Under the pieces are notes generated by a model. It was given only the letters and a program-made list of their open reading frames with translations, ran no database searches and had not been told where the DNA came from. Positions 1 to 10,430 of a stretch of DNA of 64,000 bases are shown here, in pieces. The stretch lies in contig CM052355.1 in NCBI GenBank assembly GCA_028551475.1, forward strand, positions 30,593,580 through 30,657,579, written 5' to 3'. Within the stretch, counting starts at the first letter, position 1; each line of letters opens with the position of its first letter. Origin of the DNA: Casuarina equisetifolia. Taxonomy: Eukaryota; Streptophyta; Magnoliopsida; Fagales; Casuarinaceae. The position numbers were made by a program, and so were the translations under genes.

Positions 1-344
1 GACGCCGCATCGCCATCTCTTCAACGTTTGAAGCCATAAACAATCCCCAAAGAGCGACCTGACTAGACACTCACTAATTAAATAGCTGAGAAGAATCCAT
101 GGTATGGCCGTCTGAATCTTGAAAAAACATTCTAGGTTTTGAAAAGTCTTTAAGTACATAAGCAACAAGGTTGAGTGGCCAGCTCATTGCTGGATTTGAT
201 TTTGTCTCTACAGCAAAAGATAAACATATTTTACATGGAAGATGATTACCACTTAGTCTAAATGACACAGTCAAAGCGATCTGCTACATATATTTCCAAG
301 CAACGTTTCTGAGTGCAATCAGTTCTGAGAGCTCGCCGGAAAGC
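1..344. other. Upstream flank of first CLE gene, no gene seen
   Basis: No coding region is recognisable here. The short open frames on the minus strand show no family signature. The part nearest 344 presumably holds the promoter and 5'UTR of the CLE gene starting at 345. A weak AT-rich stretch (CATATATTT, about 287-295) could act as its TATA element, which is inference. Confidence 0.4.
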
Positions 345-578
345 ATGGCTAGCATGAATTGGATTGTTTTCCTTGTGATATTCGTGCTTCTGGTCGTCAA
401 GCCGGCGTCTCGACCTTTGGATCCTTTTCCACCGGGGAGGAACCTAACCGGACCTCTACGGGAACTATTTGAAAAGAGTGAAAGAGTGAATGTAGGACTG
501 CCGGAGGAAGAAGAAGCCGGTAGTCCTTTTGACTCCAAGCGACTAAGTCCGGGGGGGCCTGACCCTCACCACCACTAA
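345..578 (+). CDS. Canonical CLE signalling peptide precursor (CLE1-7 type)
   Basis: This 77-residue single-exon precursor has the standard CLE layout. A hydrophobic signal sequence covers residues 5-18, followed by a variable acidic linker (EEEE at 54-57). The CLE dodecapeptide is at the extreme C-terminus, residues 66-77 (RLSPGGPDPHHH), preceded by Lys65. Arg1, Pro4, Gly6, Pro7, Asp8, Pro9 and His11-12 of the motif are all present. In the family the prolines at 4 and 7 are hydroxylated, and the secreted peptide is sensed by CLAVATA-type leucine-rich-repeat receptor kinases. The motif is closest to the Arabidopsis CLE1-7 group, with His instead of Arg or Gln at position 10. A second ATG lies three codons in; the first is used because it adds no clash and stays in frame. 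The physiological role cannot be read from sequence. Confidence 0.9.
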   Translation: MASMNWIVFLVIFVLLVVKPASRPLDPFPPGRNLTGPLRELFEKSERVNVGLPEEEEAGSPFDSKRLSPGGPDPHHH

Positions 579-854
579 TAGAATCTCTGATTATTGCATT
601 GTGGTGAATGCGAATGGTTTGGTTTCTTTCTCTTTCTTTGACACCATTTTCCCTTCTTTGCAGAGCAAGATCACTATCCCAATGTAGATCTTTGCAGAGC
701 TCATCCGCATCCTGCTAATGCAAGAATTAGTTTCTCTGCAGAGACTTGACTAACGGAGATTCTGATATTAACAAGTGTAATGTTTCCCTTCTTTTGGTAA
801 TAAGTTCAATGTGGAGCTAGTTTTGAACATGTTTTCATTCTCCTCTTAAGTTAG

Positions 855-1187
855 ATGTGTTTGGTAAAAATATGGGTTACCTACAAACAATCCAAGACTT
901 AGGTTAATTACAATCCAAGACCTTGGTAAAAATATGGGGTACCCACAAACAATCCAAGACAGGTTACCTACAATCCAAGACTTTGGTAGAAATATGTGTT
1001 TGGTAAAAATATGGGTTACCTACAAACAATCCAAGACTTAGGTTACTTACAATCCAAGACCTTGGTAAAAATATGGGGTACCCACAAACAATCCAAGACA
1101 GGTTACCTACAATCCAAGACTTTGGTAGAAATATGTGTTTGGTAAAAATATGGGCTACCCACCAACAATCCAAGACTTAGGTTTGGG
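855..1187. repeat. 139-bp tandem repeat, about 2.4 copies
   Basis: The segment opening TGTGTTTGGTAAAAATATGG recurs starting near 855, 994 and 1133, an exact 139-bp period. Each unit holds internal near-repeats of AACAATCCAAGAC and GGTTACCTAC. Copies one and two are almost identical, so the duplication is recent or homogenised. The minus-strand open frame across it is a by-product of the repeat and is not coding. Confidence 0.9.
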
Positions 1188-2887
1188 CAGCCAGTAGCCC
1201 AATAAGCTGTGAACGTCTATTTTTACTCTCTTCTTAATTTAAGTGTGTTTGTGTTACTGTCCTAATAAGGGGCAAAGGGTACTGGCGGTGAGGTGGGTGG
1301 TTTTAGGCCGTGGTGGGCGGCATTATGTTAAAAGAGGAACCCAGATGGCTACATGAGATATGTGAGAAGCACAAAAAACTAATAACAAAGTTCCATTGCT
1401 ACCAAAATGCTACTCCTTACACGTTACATGCATTGTAATATATTAGTCCTAGATATAAGCCCGTAATAGTTGGAATATCAGTTACCTCCATGCACCTCAA
1501 GAATTAGGTCTAGAGAGCCAGCAGTCAACCATTGGGCTTCTAATCGTTAACAGATTACTCATATTATTAATAACTTAGTTTAATATCTTTGTTATATATT
1601 TATATGTCACCATCTCTGAATAATGGGTTTTAAAAGAAAAAGTTCAACTTTTTGTAACTTAGGATTACATACAATACATAATCATTTGTGAAATAAATGT
1701 ATTAAAATAATAATGATATTATATTATGAATAAAATAGTGTTATTAGAGACAAGGATAAGCATATTAGGAAAAGAGGAGTTGTATTTGCATAGAGAATGC
1801 GAGTGGAAGAGAAAAGTTGTACTTGTTCGAACCTATACTCTCTTCCACACATAATTGTCTTTCAATAACATTAAAAGTACAAGAGATGCCTAACATTTGC
1901 GAACAACCACATCAATCACTTCACTTTCCACTCAATCGCGTATGTTTCTTGACGCCTCCTCAGCAACGTTTTGTCTCTCTTAACATCATATGGCCATGTA
2001 TTAACAAGATTAACAAGATTATGGTGTTATTTGTAATGATGCTAATTGTTAAAGAAGCTAAATCTTGGAGCTTAAAAATAAACTTAAAGATCAGAAGTGT
2101 CTCTTTTGTATATAAAAGATTCTAAAGTAAAATTTAAGGAAAGTAAAACTTTATTTCATTTTTTGACATGTTTCTTTGTAATTAATATTAATAGCAAGTT
2201 CTACATCAAGAATTTTCAACTTCTGTCAAACTATTAGACTCTAGCTTGTGTGCATAGGGGATGCTAGTTTTTAAATTTAAATTCTAATATTATATTATAA
2301 AATTTAATCTCATTTAAAAGTTAACCAAAAATTAAGATTTGTTTTTGGTATATGGATGATTTCAAAGTGATGTTTAAACAAATATAGAACTTTAATTATT
2401 TATGATATTGATACAATTACATTAAATTAAACCTATTTTAGCTAATTATATTGCTCATGAATCTTGTAATTTCAACTTATAATAATTGTAAAAGTAGATG
2501 GTAAAATATTTCATATTATTTATAATTTGTTGTGGAGTTCTTTATTTGAAGAAATTATCAAAAAAATGAAAATTTCAAATTGGATAGCGTTGAAAAATTT
2601 TAAAATAAGTTTTGGATTTACTTTACCTTGTGGTTCAAGCAAAGTTACTAAAAGATTCCAACCTAAAAAATCATAAAAGAAAAATATAAGTAGGCATTCA
2701 AGATCTTCATTCTTAAACATTAAGTGTTTGTTTGGAGGGAAGGAAAGCAAAGGGTCGTTATAGAATGAGCCCATCGTCATAGAAGCCTACTCCCGTTCAC
2801 GAGGCTAATTGTTTGGGCCTCTGCTGTTTCCCCTTCAGCGCCGACGATCGGACGTCTAATCCGCTTACGCTTTACTTCAACGGTTGC
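1188..2887. other. AT-rich intergenic DNA before the PPR gene
   Basis: I see no gene, RNA or clear transposon remnant here. The stretch is strongly AT-rich between about 1560 and 2720. The last 100 bases contain a more GC-rich leader that probably belongs to the PPR transcript. An in-frame TAG at 2780-2782 with no ATG after it rules out a longer PPR N-terminus. Confidence 0.5.
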
Positions 2888-5113
2888 ATGTGCTTCCATG
2901 GACGTATCTCCAAACCCCACCATCGTCTCCTTCAACTACTTCAAGCATGCGCAACGCTTCCATCTCTCAGAAGAACGAAAGCCCTCCACGCGCTCACCGT
3001 CACAACGGGCCCTGTCCCGGACCAACCCGTTTTTCCTTTCAACAATGTTATGTCGTGGTATGTTTCTTTGGGGGAGCTACTGGTTGCACGTCTGTTGTTT
3101 GAGAGAATGCCGCAGAGAAATAAGGTCTCGTATAATACGATGATTGGTGCGTATGGTAGATGTGGGGATGTAGAGGAAGCTTTGAATTTGTTTCTTGAGA
3201 TGAGAAGTTGTGGATTCAGGCCGTCTCAGTTCACGTTAGGTGGGTTGTTGTCGTGCGGAGCTCTGGATCTTCGTCGAGGTGTTCAGCTGCAGGCGCTGGT
3301 TTTAAAGAATGGACTTTTTCATGCTGACGCTTTTGTTGGGACTGCTTTGTTGGGTTTGTTTGGGAGGCACGGTCGCGTCAAAGAGGCGGTTCTTGCATTT
3401 GAAGATATGCCCTGGAAGAGTTTGGTGACATGGAATTCAATGTTGTCTTTGTTTGGACATCATGGTCTTGTTGAAGATTGTGTTCTTTTGTTCTGTGAGC
3501 TCTTGACGGTAGAGACTGCGCTATCTGAAAGTTCTTTTGTTGGTGTTTTGTCTGGAATTTCATGCAGACAAGACTTGGCATGTGGAGCACAAATACATGG
3601 TTTAGTGATTAAAAGTGGATTTGACCGTGACGTTTCTGTAGCTAATTCTCTTATCAATATGTATATGAAATGCGGGGGCATATGCTTGGCAGAGAAAATC
3701 CTTGAGATGGCTCCCGTTCTGGATGTTTTATTGTGGAATACGTTTATTGCTTCAGTGGCAAATAGTGAGATACCTGGAAAAGCATTCCAGCTTTTTTTAG
3801 AAATGTGCTTGAGTGGAGTATTGCCAAGCCAGCCCGCATTTGTAAGTGTTATTAACTCTTGCACGAGTTTGCAGATTTCAATCTATGGTGAATTTATCCA
3901 TGCTAAAACAATCAGGAGCGCTTTTGAATCTGATGTTTATGTTGGTAGTGCATTGGTTGACTTTTATGCTAAATGCAGCGAAATGGAAAATGCCCATCGC
4001 TGTTTCGATGAGATATATGAGAAGAATGTGGTTTCTTGGAATTCCCTCATTTTAGGTTACTCAAATCAATGCTGTTCCACTTCTATGTTGTTACTGCGAG
4101 ACATGCTGCGATTGGATTACCAACCTAATGAGTTTTCATTTTCAGCTGTTCTTAGGTCATCGCTAGTGTTGGAAGTCCAGCAGCTTCATGGTTTAATTAT
4201 AAGAATGGGATACCTTAGTAATGAGTATGTATCAGGCTGTCTTGTTACCTCATATGCCACATATGGTCTTATATCTGATGCCCTGGTCTTCGTCATGGCT
4301 TCTCACAGTCCACTCCCTGTTGTGCCGTCTAACATCATTGCTGGACTTTACAACAGAAGTGGTCAGTACGGTGAAACACTGAAGTTACTGTCTTTACTTG
4401 AAGAACCTGACCTTGTATCTTGGAACATTGTGATTGCAGCTTGTGCTCGCAGCAATTATTACAAAGAAGTTTTTGAGCTTTTCAAACACATGCATACGTT
4501 TCACATCCGTCCAGATAATCACACATATGTTAGCCTTCTGAGTGTTTGTGCTAAACTTTGCAACCTTGCTTTAGGAAGTTCTGTTCATGGTCTAATGATA
4601 AAGACAGATTTCAACAGCTGTGATACATTTGTTTGCAATGTGTTACTCAACATGTATGGGAAATGTGGGAGTGTAGAGAGTTCAGTGAGAGTCTTTGACA
4701 GAGTGAGAAACAGAAATCTTATTACCTGGACAGCTCTAATATCTGCCTTAGGACTTAATGGTTGTGCGCATGAGGCATTAGTAAGGTTCAGAGAAATGGA
4801 TCTGCTGGGGTTTAAGCCAGACAGGGTGGCCCTGATGGCAGTGCTTACTGCCTGCAGACATGGCGGATTGGTGAAAGAAGGGATGGAATTGTTTGGACGA
4901 ATGAGGAGTTATGGGGTTGAACCACAAATGGATCACTACCATTGTATGGTGGACTTGCTTGCAAATTATGGACATGTCAGGGAAGCGGAGAAGATGATTT
5001 CCAGCATGCCTTTCCCTCCTGATGCCATGATATGGCGTAGTTTCCTCGAAGGCTGTAACAGACAAGCAATTGCAACGGATCAGCACAAGAAGTCCATTTC
5101 CATGGGAGCTTAA
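2888..5113 (+). CDS. PLS-class pentatricopeptide repeat protein, intronless
   Basis: This intact 741-codon intronless gene encodes tandem pentatricopeptide repeats of the PLS type. Typical repeat phrases recur about every 31-36 residues, such as VSYNTMIGAYGRCGDVEEAL, SLVTWNSMLSLFG, VSWNSLILGYSN and LITWTALISALGLNG. The protein ends in DHYHCMVDLLANYGHVREAE and then a short, truncated E-like tail (PDAMIWRSFLEGC). No DYW deaminase domain follows, so it cannot edit RNA alone. Proteins of this class bind organellar RNA and act in editing, splicing or stability. From memory it most resembles the Arabidopsis At3g58590 group. I start at the ATG at 2888 because the frame upstream to the stop at 2780 has no ATG. 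A mitochondrial or plastid address is likely for the basic N-terminus but unproven. Confidence 0.92.
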   Translation: MCFHGRISKPHHRLLQLLQACATLPSLRRTKALHALTVTTGPVPDQPVFPFNNVMSWYVSLGELLVARLLFERMPQRNKVSYNTMIGAYGRCGDVEEALNLFLEMRSCGFRPSQFTLGGLLSCGALDLRRGVQLQALVLKNGLFHADAFVGTALLGLFGRHGRVKEAVLAFEDMPWKSLVTWNSMLSLFGHHGLVEDCVLLFCELLTVETALSESSFVGVLSGISCRQDLACGAQIHGLVIKSGFDRDVSVANSLINMYMKCGGICLAEKILEMAPVLDVLLWNTFIASVANSEIPGKAFQLFLEMCLSGVLPSQPAFVSVINSCTSLQISIYGEFIHAKTIRSAFESDVYVGSALVDFYAKCSEMENAHRCFDEIYEKNVVSWNSLILGYSNQCCSTSMLLLRDMLRLDYQPNEFSFSAVLRSSLVLEVQQLHGLIIRMGYLSNEYVSGCLVTSYATYGLISDALVFVMASHSPLPVVPSNIIAGLYNRSGQYGETLKLLSLLEEPDLVSWNIVIAACARSNYYKEVFELFKHMHTFHIRPDNHTYVSLLSVCAKLCNLALGSSVHGLMIKTDFNSCDTFVCNVLLNMYGKCGSVESSVRVFDRVRNRNLITWTALISALGLNGCAHEALVRFREMDLLGFKPDRVALMAVLTACRHGGLVKEGMELFGRMRSYGVEPQMDHYHCMVDLLANYGHVREAEKMISSMPFPPDAMIWRSFLEGCNRQAIATDQHKKSISMGA

Positions 5114-6196
5114 GCAATGCCACTGTTTATCTGTTCAGGTCCCTTATGCGTCCTACTTACGCTGTTAGGCGTAGGAGGAATGATGATTCAATGGATGTTT
5201 CTTTTGCCTTCTTAGTATTTGTCGCTTCCTTCTGTTATATAGATTTTTATGAGAGAAGTTCAACAGGTTTTATGTTGTTACCTCCGTAAATAAAACTATG
5301 TCCCATAACCATCTTTCATTCTCTTAGGTGTGAGGCACACATGACATCTGAAGCCAACTTTGAAGCCAACTTTGTGAATTGGCCAAGCGTGGGCCCTTGC
5401 TTCTTACAAAAAGGAAATTTATTAGGACTATGTGATTGAAGAGTCATTTTGTATGACTTTTTTTTGTGTTGAAAAGGGCCTAACTAGGACCGGTTGAGAG
5501 TGGCAACCTCAAAAGGGGTTGAACCCATCTCCCGCTTTCGGCAACCTGAAGAGGCAAGATCTGGAGGCCTTAAGTTGCGAAACGGTCTGGGCTTTGACCA
5601 CAAAGGAGGAGCCAACCACTAGAGTTATCCAGCATTCCAACCATGGGCTGGCTCTCAGCCACCATGCTCGGCATCTAATCAGTCCAACTGGAGTTGTTCT
5701 CCCGTAACTTAGGGAGTCCAAAGTCCTTTTGTTGCCAACCACAAGCCCCGATGTATAAGTGTCATTGAAAATCCAATCAGGGCCGAAGGTAGACTTTTTG
5801 GTGTCATTTACACTAGTTTAAATGTAATTTTTAAAAATTTTAAATTTTATTAAGAAAAGGCTAGCCCCACAATGTTGCAAGAGTGATGGTGCTCTTACGT
5901 GGCTCAATCAATGAGCTCTGCAGAAGCAGCTTACCAAGGAACAAGCGACGGGGTAACTGGGCTATTTGAACAAGCACAATCCTCTATTGATATCCCTGTA
6001 ACCTCTTAAATGGATGGAAGGAAGGTAGGAATATCTTTGAAACCAAATGGTCTATCAATCTGACTTTTATTTGTCGTCCTTACCACCCTTCTGATCTATG
6101 GCCTCGACCAGATGATACGCAGGCTTGTAACAATTTGATCCATTATCGAATAAAGGGATGGAACGGGATCCTTATGAGGCCCATGAATCTTGCAAC
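5114..6196. other. Intergenic DNA downstream of PPR gene
   Basis: The first 200 bases are the probable 3'UTR. At about 5349-5371 the phrase TGAAGCCAACTT is directly duplicated. Positions 5470-5760 form a GC-richer island with short open frames on both strands that match no family I know. The rest up to the solo LTR has no recognisable gene and may be older transposon debris. Confidence 0.4.
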
Positions 6197-6201
6197 ACCC
6201 A

Positions 6202-7446
6202 TGATAACTCTATTTTTATAGAGTTATTTTACCTATTTTTTAGACAATAAATAATACAATGTTTATGAGAAAATATTTGAACTCCTCTTATTTATTTGAA
6301 TTTGTCTTGTTTTTTGTAGCACAAGGAGAAAAAGGATGAACATGGAGAACCTGATGCTTATTGTGTGGCAAAATTGTAATATCAAGATCAAGAAAGTCAA
6401 GATGGGCTTGGGCTTTGGATAATTGTTATTAGATTTTCTATTGTTATTGGATTTTCTATTTAAATAGAAAACCCAGTCATGTTAGGAATTCAAGTCTCAA
6501 TTAATTTAGGAGTTCAAAACCCAATTGTTTTAGGTCTCTAAAACCTAATTCTATTAGGATAGGAGATAGGTTTAAACCTAAACCCTATTTAAGAGAAGAG
6601 AAGAGGCAAAAGAAAGGAAAGGAGGAAATTGAGCACAACTCAAGAAAGAGGCCAAGAATTCAAGGTTTTCTTGAAGAGAAGACAAAAAGGGTGACAAACT
6701 TCTTGTTCTTGGATTCAAGATGCCTTCTTTATTTCTTATTACCATTCTTCCTTATTATTTCTTTATGTTTTAGTTTATTTTTGTTAGAGCTACAATGTAA
6801 CCTAATTATGATGGTATGAATCTTATGATTATTATGTTTTGCAAGATATTTTATTTATGTGAAGTTACATATTACGGAGTTTAATGCTTTTAGGTGATTA
6901 GCTACCACTTAGATGACTTGATTTGCATGTTAAAGACCGACAGGAAATAACATGTAGTTGCTTCTTGTAATATGTAACCATAAATTAAATATGGATAGAC
7001 ATATACCATATTGTTTGTGTGGCTTTTGGTGTAAACTGGGAATATTCATAGATCCTAATGCATTTGGTTTGTTTCAATTCACATATAGAGATATAGTGAA
7101 TTAATGAACTAAGTAGGTTTGCTATACCTAGACATAGGATAGTAAATAAATTAGGAAATTCCGCCATCACATAGATATTATCTTTCTTGCAAGTATAAAT
7201 AATCAATGTTAGTACCTAGTAATTATGGTGAAGTCATATGCTCTAACATATTTCTTTTATTAAGTTTTCTTAGACTTAGTTAGTTAATCTATCATCCATC
7301 AATTTGGTTTGCTAGATAAATTCTAGGAGTTATTCACCGTTAGTAATTAGTTGGTCTAGTAATCACCAATCTCTATGGGACGATATCTTCCTTATCATTA
7401 TATTACTTGTTCGACATGTTCACTTGCATTTAGATTTCACCGAACA
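6202..7446 (+). mobile_element. Solo LTR (1245 bp) with TSD ACCCA
   Basis: The segment begins TGATAACTC and ends CCGAACA, so it has TG...CA termini. It is bracketed by the 5-bp direct repeat ACCCA at 6197-6201 and 7447-7451. An inverted second copy of the same sequence lies at 27107-28378 with its own, different 5-bp duplication. That combination is diagnostic of an LTR-retrotransposon long terminal repeat left after LTR-LTR recombination. No protein domain lies inside. The left end carries a small hairpin-forming phrase (AACTCTATTTTTATAGAGTT). Confidence 0.88.
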
Positions 7447-7451
7447 ACCCA

Positions 7452-8371
7452 CAACCTTGCAAAGGAGGTGGAGACTCCGTCAACCTTGGGTAGAGCATTA
7501 TCTTCATTCATAACTATCTCCGATGATTCAATTCAAATTTAATAGATGTTACAAGTATGGTTGTATCTAATTAAATAAATCATGTGGGTGATTTGAAGAT
7601 AGGACAATGATTCTTTTTAAAAGGCTTAAAAGATTTAATCAAAAAGCTCTTCAAGGTTGGAGGAAAGTTCTTCAATTTAAACATATCTATAACATGTTTT
7701 GATAATGTAGAATAATGCATTCCATAATCCTCCCCCTCACCATGATGGACAAATATTGAGCCACCAATAATGCTGGACGTTGGACTCACAGGATGCTAAG
7801 GGAAGAATCTAGACTTTAATATCATGATGAGGGCTCATATTCATCTTTTCCCAAAAAACTTATTTGTATAGAGAAGTATTCAATGCTTATAAGATACTTT
7901 ATAAGTGCCAATCTTTTTAGTGTGGAATTGAATGTTTAATAATTCTATTAGCAACTTTGTTGGAAAAAGTAGCAGAATAAGTGAATCTTAATGCCTTAAA
8001 AATTTGGGTATGAAATGTTTTTCTAGAAATGAGAAATTTTATAAAGATGCAAGCAAACTAAAGAAAAAAACATCTAATTCTCCCTAGTGTGAATAAATGA
8101 AAATTTTATTTTCCTTAATGTAATTTAGTTTGATATTATTCTTTTAAATGTCTTTAATTTTATTATTAAGCTGTTAATGATGTGAAATTATAAAATTTTA
8201 CTTGATACATTTCTCACACCCTAAGTTGTAAATAAGCCAATGCCAAGATCACAAGCATTAGTATCTTATCATGGTGCTTTGTTTCAAACATCCAATTATC
8301 CTCTCATGCAACATCTAAGAAGTCAACAAGGCATTCAATGTCCTACAAGTGCTGTATCTCTATGATCTTGT
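7452..8371. other. AT-rich intergenic DNA, no gene seen
   Basis: Between the solo LTR and the copia element there is no supported gene. A 69-codon minus-strand frame (7580-7789) has no homology signature. The segment is AT-rich throughout. Confidence 0.4.
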
Positions 8372-8614
8372 TGTTGAGATTATATTTGGGTTGGGCCGTT
8401 GTTAAATGGCCCAACGGTTTTTTTCTTTATTAAGGAGCCAAGTTTGGGCTTGTCCAACCTGGCCCAAGGGCGCGATGCGTCTGTGCGTCATGTCTTCAAC
8501 CTATTTCTATCAAAAATAGGTTGATTTTTTCTTTAATCGAGTTTAAGAGAAAAGAGGTGATTTCTGAATTCTGTGGTTTGATTTTGGTTCCTTAGAGGTT
8601 TTCCAATTCTTAGA
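8372..8614 (+). repeat. Left LTR of copia element 1
   Basis: This copy matches the right LTR from 9989 through the phrase CAACCTATTTCTATCA. After that it diverges or is deleted relative to the right copy. It ends against the tRNA-Met-like primer-binding site at 8615. Confidence 0.75.
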
Positions 8615-9981
8615 TGGTATCAAAGTGTTATGGCATTGATTATGAGGAGACTTTCTTTCCTGTGGCCAAGATGGTGACTATTAGATGCGTCATGGCCATG
8701 GCCTCCATGTTTCGTTGGCCGCTTCACCAGATGGATGTTCATAATGCCTTCCTTCATGGTGATTTGCATGAGAAGGTATACATGTTTTTACCCCCTGGGA
8801 TTCGACATTCCTCCACAGGTTTGTCGGAAGTTTGTCGCCTTCTTAAGTCCATTTATAGACTCAAGCAGGCATTTGGACAGTAGTATGCCAAATTTACTTC
8901 TACTTTTCTTGATGATGGTTTTAAGCAATCTTGGCATGATTATGCATTTTTTACACTTCAGTGTAGTTTTACCATCGTTGCTGTTCTACTTTACGTTGAT
9001 GATATGCTTATCACTGGTAATAGTGAGGCTGCCATCGTCCAAGTCAAGGCTCATCTTAGCTCTCAATTTCACGTGAAAGATTTAGGACAAGCTAAATTCT
9101 TTCTTGGGATCGAAATTGCTCGTTCAACACGTGGTATTTGCCTTAGCCAGTGCAAATATGCATTGGAGTTAGTTTATGAAGCTGGCCTCTTTAGTGCACA
9201 CCTATGTAAGATTCTCTTGGATCAGAATTTGAAGCTTACCTCTTTGGACTATGATGCCAATGCTCTAGTTCTGATTGATGATCCTCCTTTAGCTAACCCT
9301 ACTCCGTATCAGTAGCTTCTTGGGCGATTGATCTATTTCACACATACTCGATCTAATATTAACTATCCGGTTCATATACTCAGTCAGTTCATGCATTCTC
9401 CCAAAGCCTCTTACACGGATATGGGTCTGAAGGTTGTTAAGTACTTGAAGGGCACTCCTGGCTTAGGGTTATTCATGTCCTCCACTAAGGATTTTCAGTT
9501 GACTGGTTTTTGTAACTCTGATTGGGCGGTTTATTCCATGACTCACCGTTCTCTCACAGGTTTTTGCATCAAGCTGGGAAGTTCTTTGATCTCTTGGAAG
9601 AACAAGAAACAAGCCACAGTTTCTCGATCTTTATCTAAGGTTGAATATCATGCTATGGCCACTGCTATTTGCGAGATTGTTTGGTTATTTGGGCTTCTTG
9701 GTGACTTATGGGTGATTATTCCTCAACCTATCTCTTTATATTGTGACAATGAAGCTGCTATTCACATTATCACTAATCCTATCTTTCATGAACACACCAA
9801 ACACATTGAGATTGATTGTCATTTCATCTGTGAGAAGCAACAAAGGGGTTTGATTCAGACATGTGGCATTCACACTCATGAGCAACTGGCATATCTATCA
9901 ACTAAAGCTTTATGTAGTCTACAATATAATTATCTTCTTTGCAAGATTGGTATATTTGATTTGTACAAATCACCAACTTGA
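8615..9981 (+). pseudogene. Copia pol remnant: reverse transcriptase and RNase H
   Basis: A single frame of about 455 codons runs through copia reverse transcriptase and RNase H, broken only by two TAG codons (8881-8883 and 9313-9315). It opens with YGIDYEETFFPVAKM, which is the start of the copia RT domain, so gag-protease-integrase have been removed. The catalytic YVDD box is intact (LLYVDDMLITG, coded around 8990-9015). RNase H phrases follow (SDWAVYSMTHRSLTGF, SKVEYHAMA). The first stop replaces the Trp of the usual QWYAKF phrase and the second falls before LLGRLIY. Both look like single-base changes, so the copy is fairly young. It is non-functional as it stands. Confidence 0.88.
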
Positions 9982-9988
9982 GGGGGGA

Positions 9989-10430
9989 TGTTGAGATTAT
10001 ATTTGGGTTGGGCCATTTTTATACAGCCCAACGGTTTTTTTTCTTTATTAATGAGCTAGGTTTGAGCTTGTCCAACTCGGCCTAAGGGCGCGACATGTTT
10101 GTGCACTGTGTCTTCAACCTATTTCTATCAGAAATAGGGCCGTGGATTCCTCTCGAACTTGTGCTCTTCGAATTATTTAAGAAGTTCTCACTCTTTCTGT
10201 GGTCAAATTTGAAGTTCTACTAGTTTTCTATCTCTACTCCTCAATCTTTGAGGCTGTGGACTACCCTTGAAACTCAAGCCTTGGAAATCTCAATCTTTAG
10301 GGCCGTGGATTCCTCTTGAAACTTAAGATCTTACAATTCTTTAAGAAGTTCTCATTCTTTCCGTGGTTTAAGTTTGAAGTTGTCCGGTTTTCCTTCACTT
10401 TTCCTCTTGAAACTCGAGCCCTAAGGGAAT
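9989..10430 (+). repeat. Right LTR of copia element 1
   Basis: It begins TGTTGAGATTATATTTGGG directly after the polypurine tract. It contains an internal duplication: GGGCCGTGGATTCCTCT occurs at about 10137 and again at about 10301, each followed by related AAGAAGTTCTCA and TTTGAAGTT phrases. The right boundary is an estimate. Confidence 0.65.

Larger units (their letters stand above)
8372..10430 (+). mobile_element. Internally deleted Ty1/copia retrotransposon
   Basis: A left LTR starting TGTTGAGATTATATTTGGG at 8372 is repeated at 9989, directly after a polypurine tract (GAGGGGGGA, about 9980-9988). A primer-binding-site-like TGGTATCAAAGTG sits at 8615, immediately after the left LTR. The interior then jumps straight into reverse transcriptase. 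The gag, protease and integrase regions are missing, so the element could move only in trans. The left LTR (about 240 bp) lacks much of the sequence in the right one, whose right edge near 10430 is uncertain. I could not confirm a target-site duplication. Confidence 0.85.

Noticed and set aside
844..1190. CRISPR-like array
   Set aside because: The repeats are long, contiguous 139-bp units without unique spacers, and the window is plant nuclear DNA.
2813..2887. Extended N-terminus for the PPR protein
   Set aside because: The extension begins at a TTG, not an ATG. The first in-frame ATG after the TAG at 2780 is at 2888.
5470..5760. Organellar or tRNA-like insert
   Set aside because: The GC-rich island suggested a transferred or structural RNA segment, but I could not fold a convincing cloverleaf or recognise a plastid gene.
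6985..7206. Minus-strand frame of 73 codons repeated at 27347-27568
   Set aside because: Its conservation reflects the two copies of the solo LTR, not a gene. It has no domain and no start context of its own.
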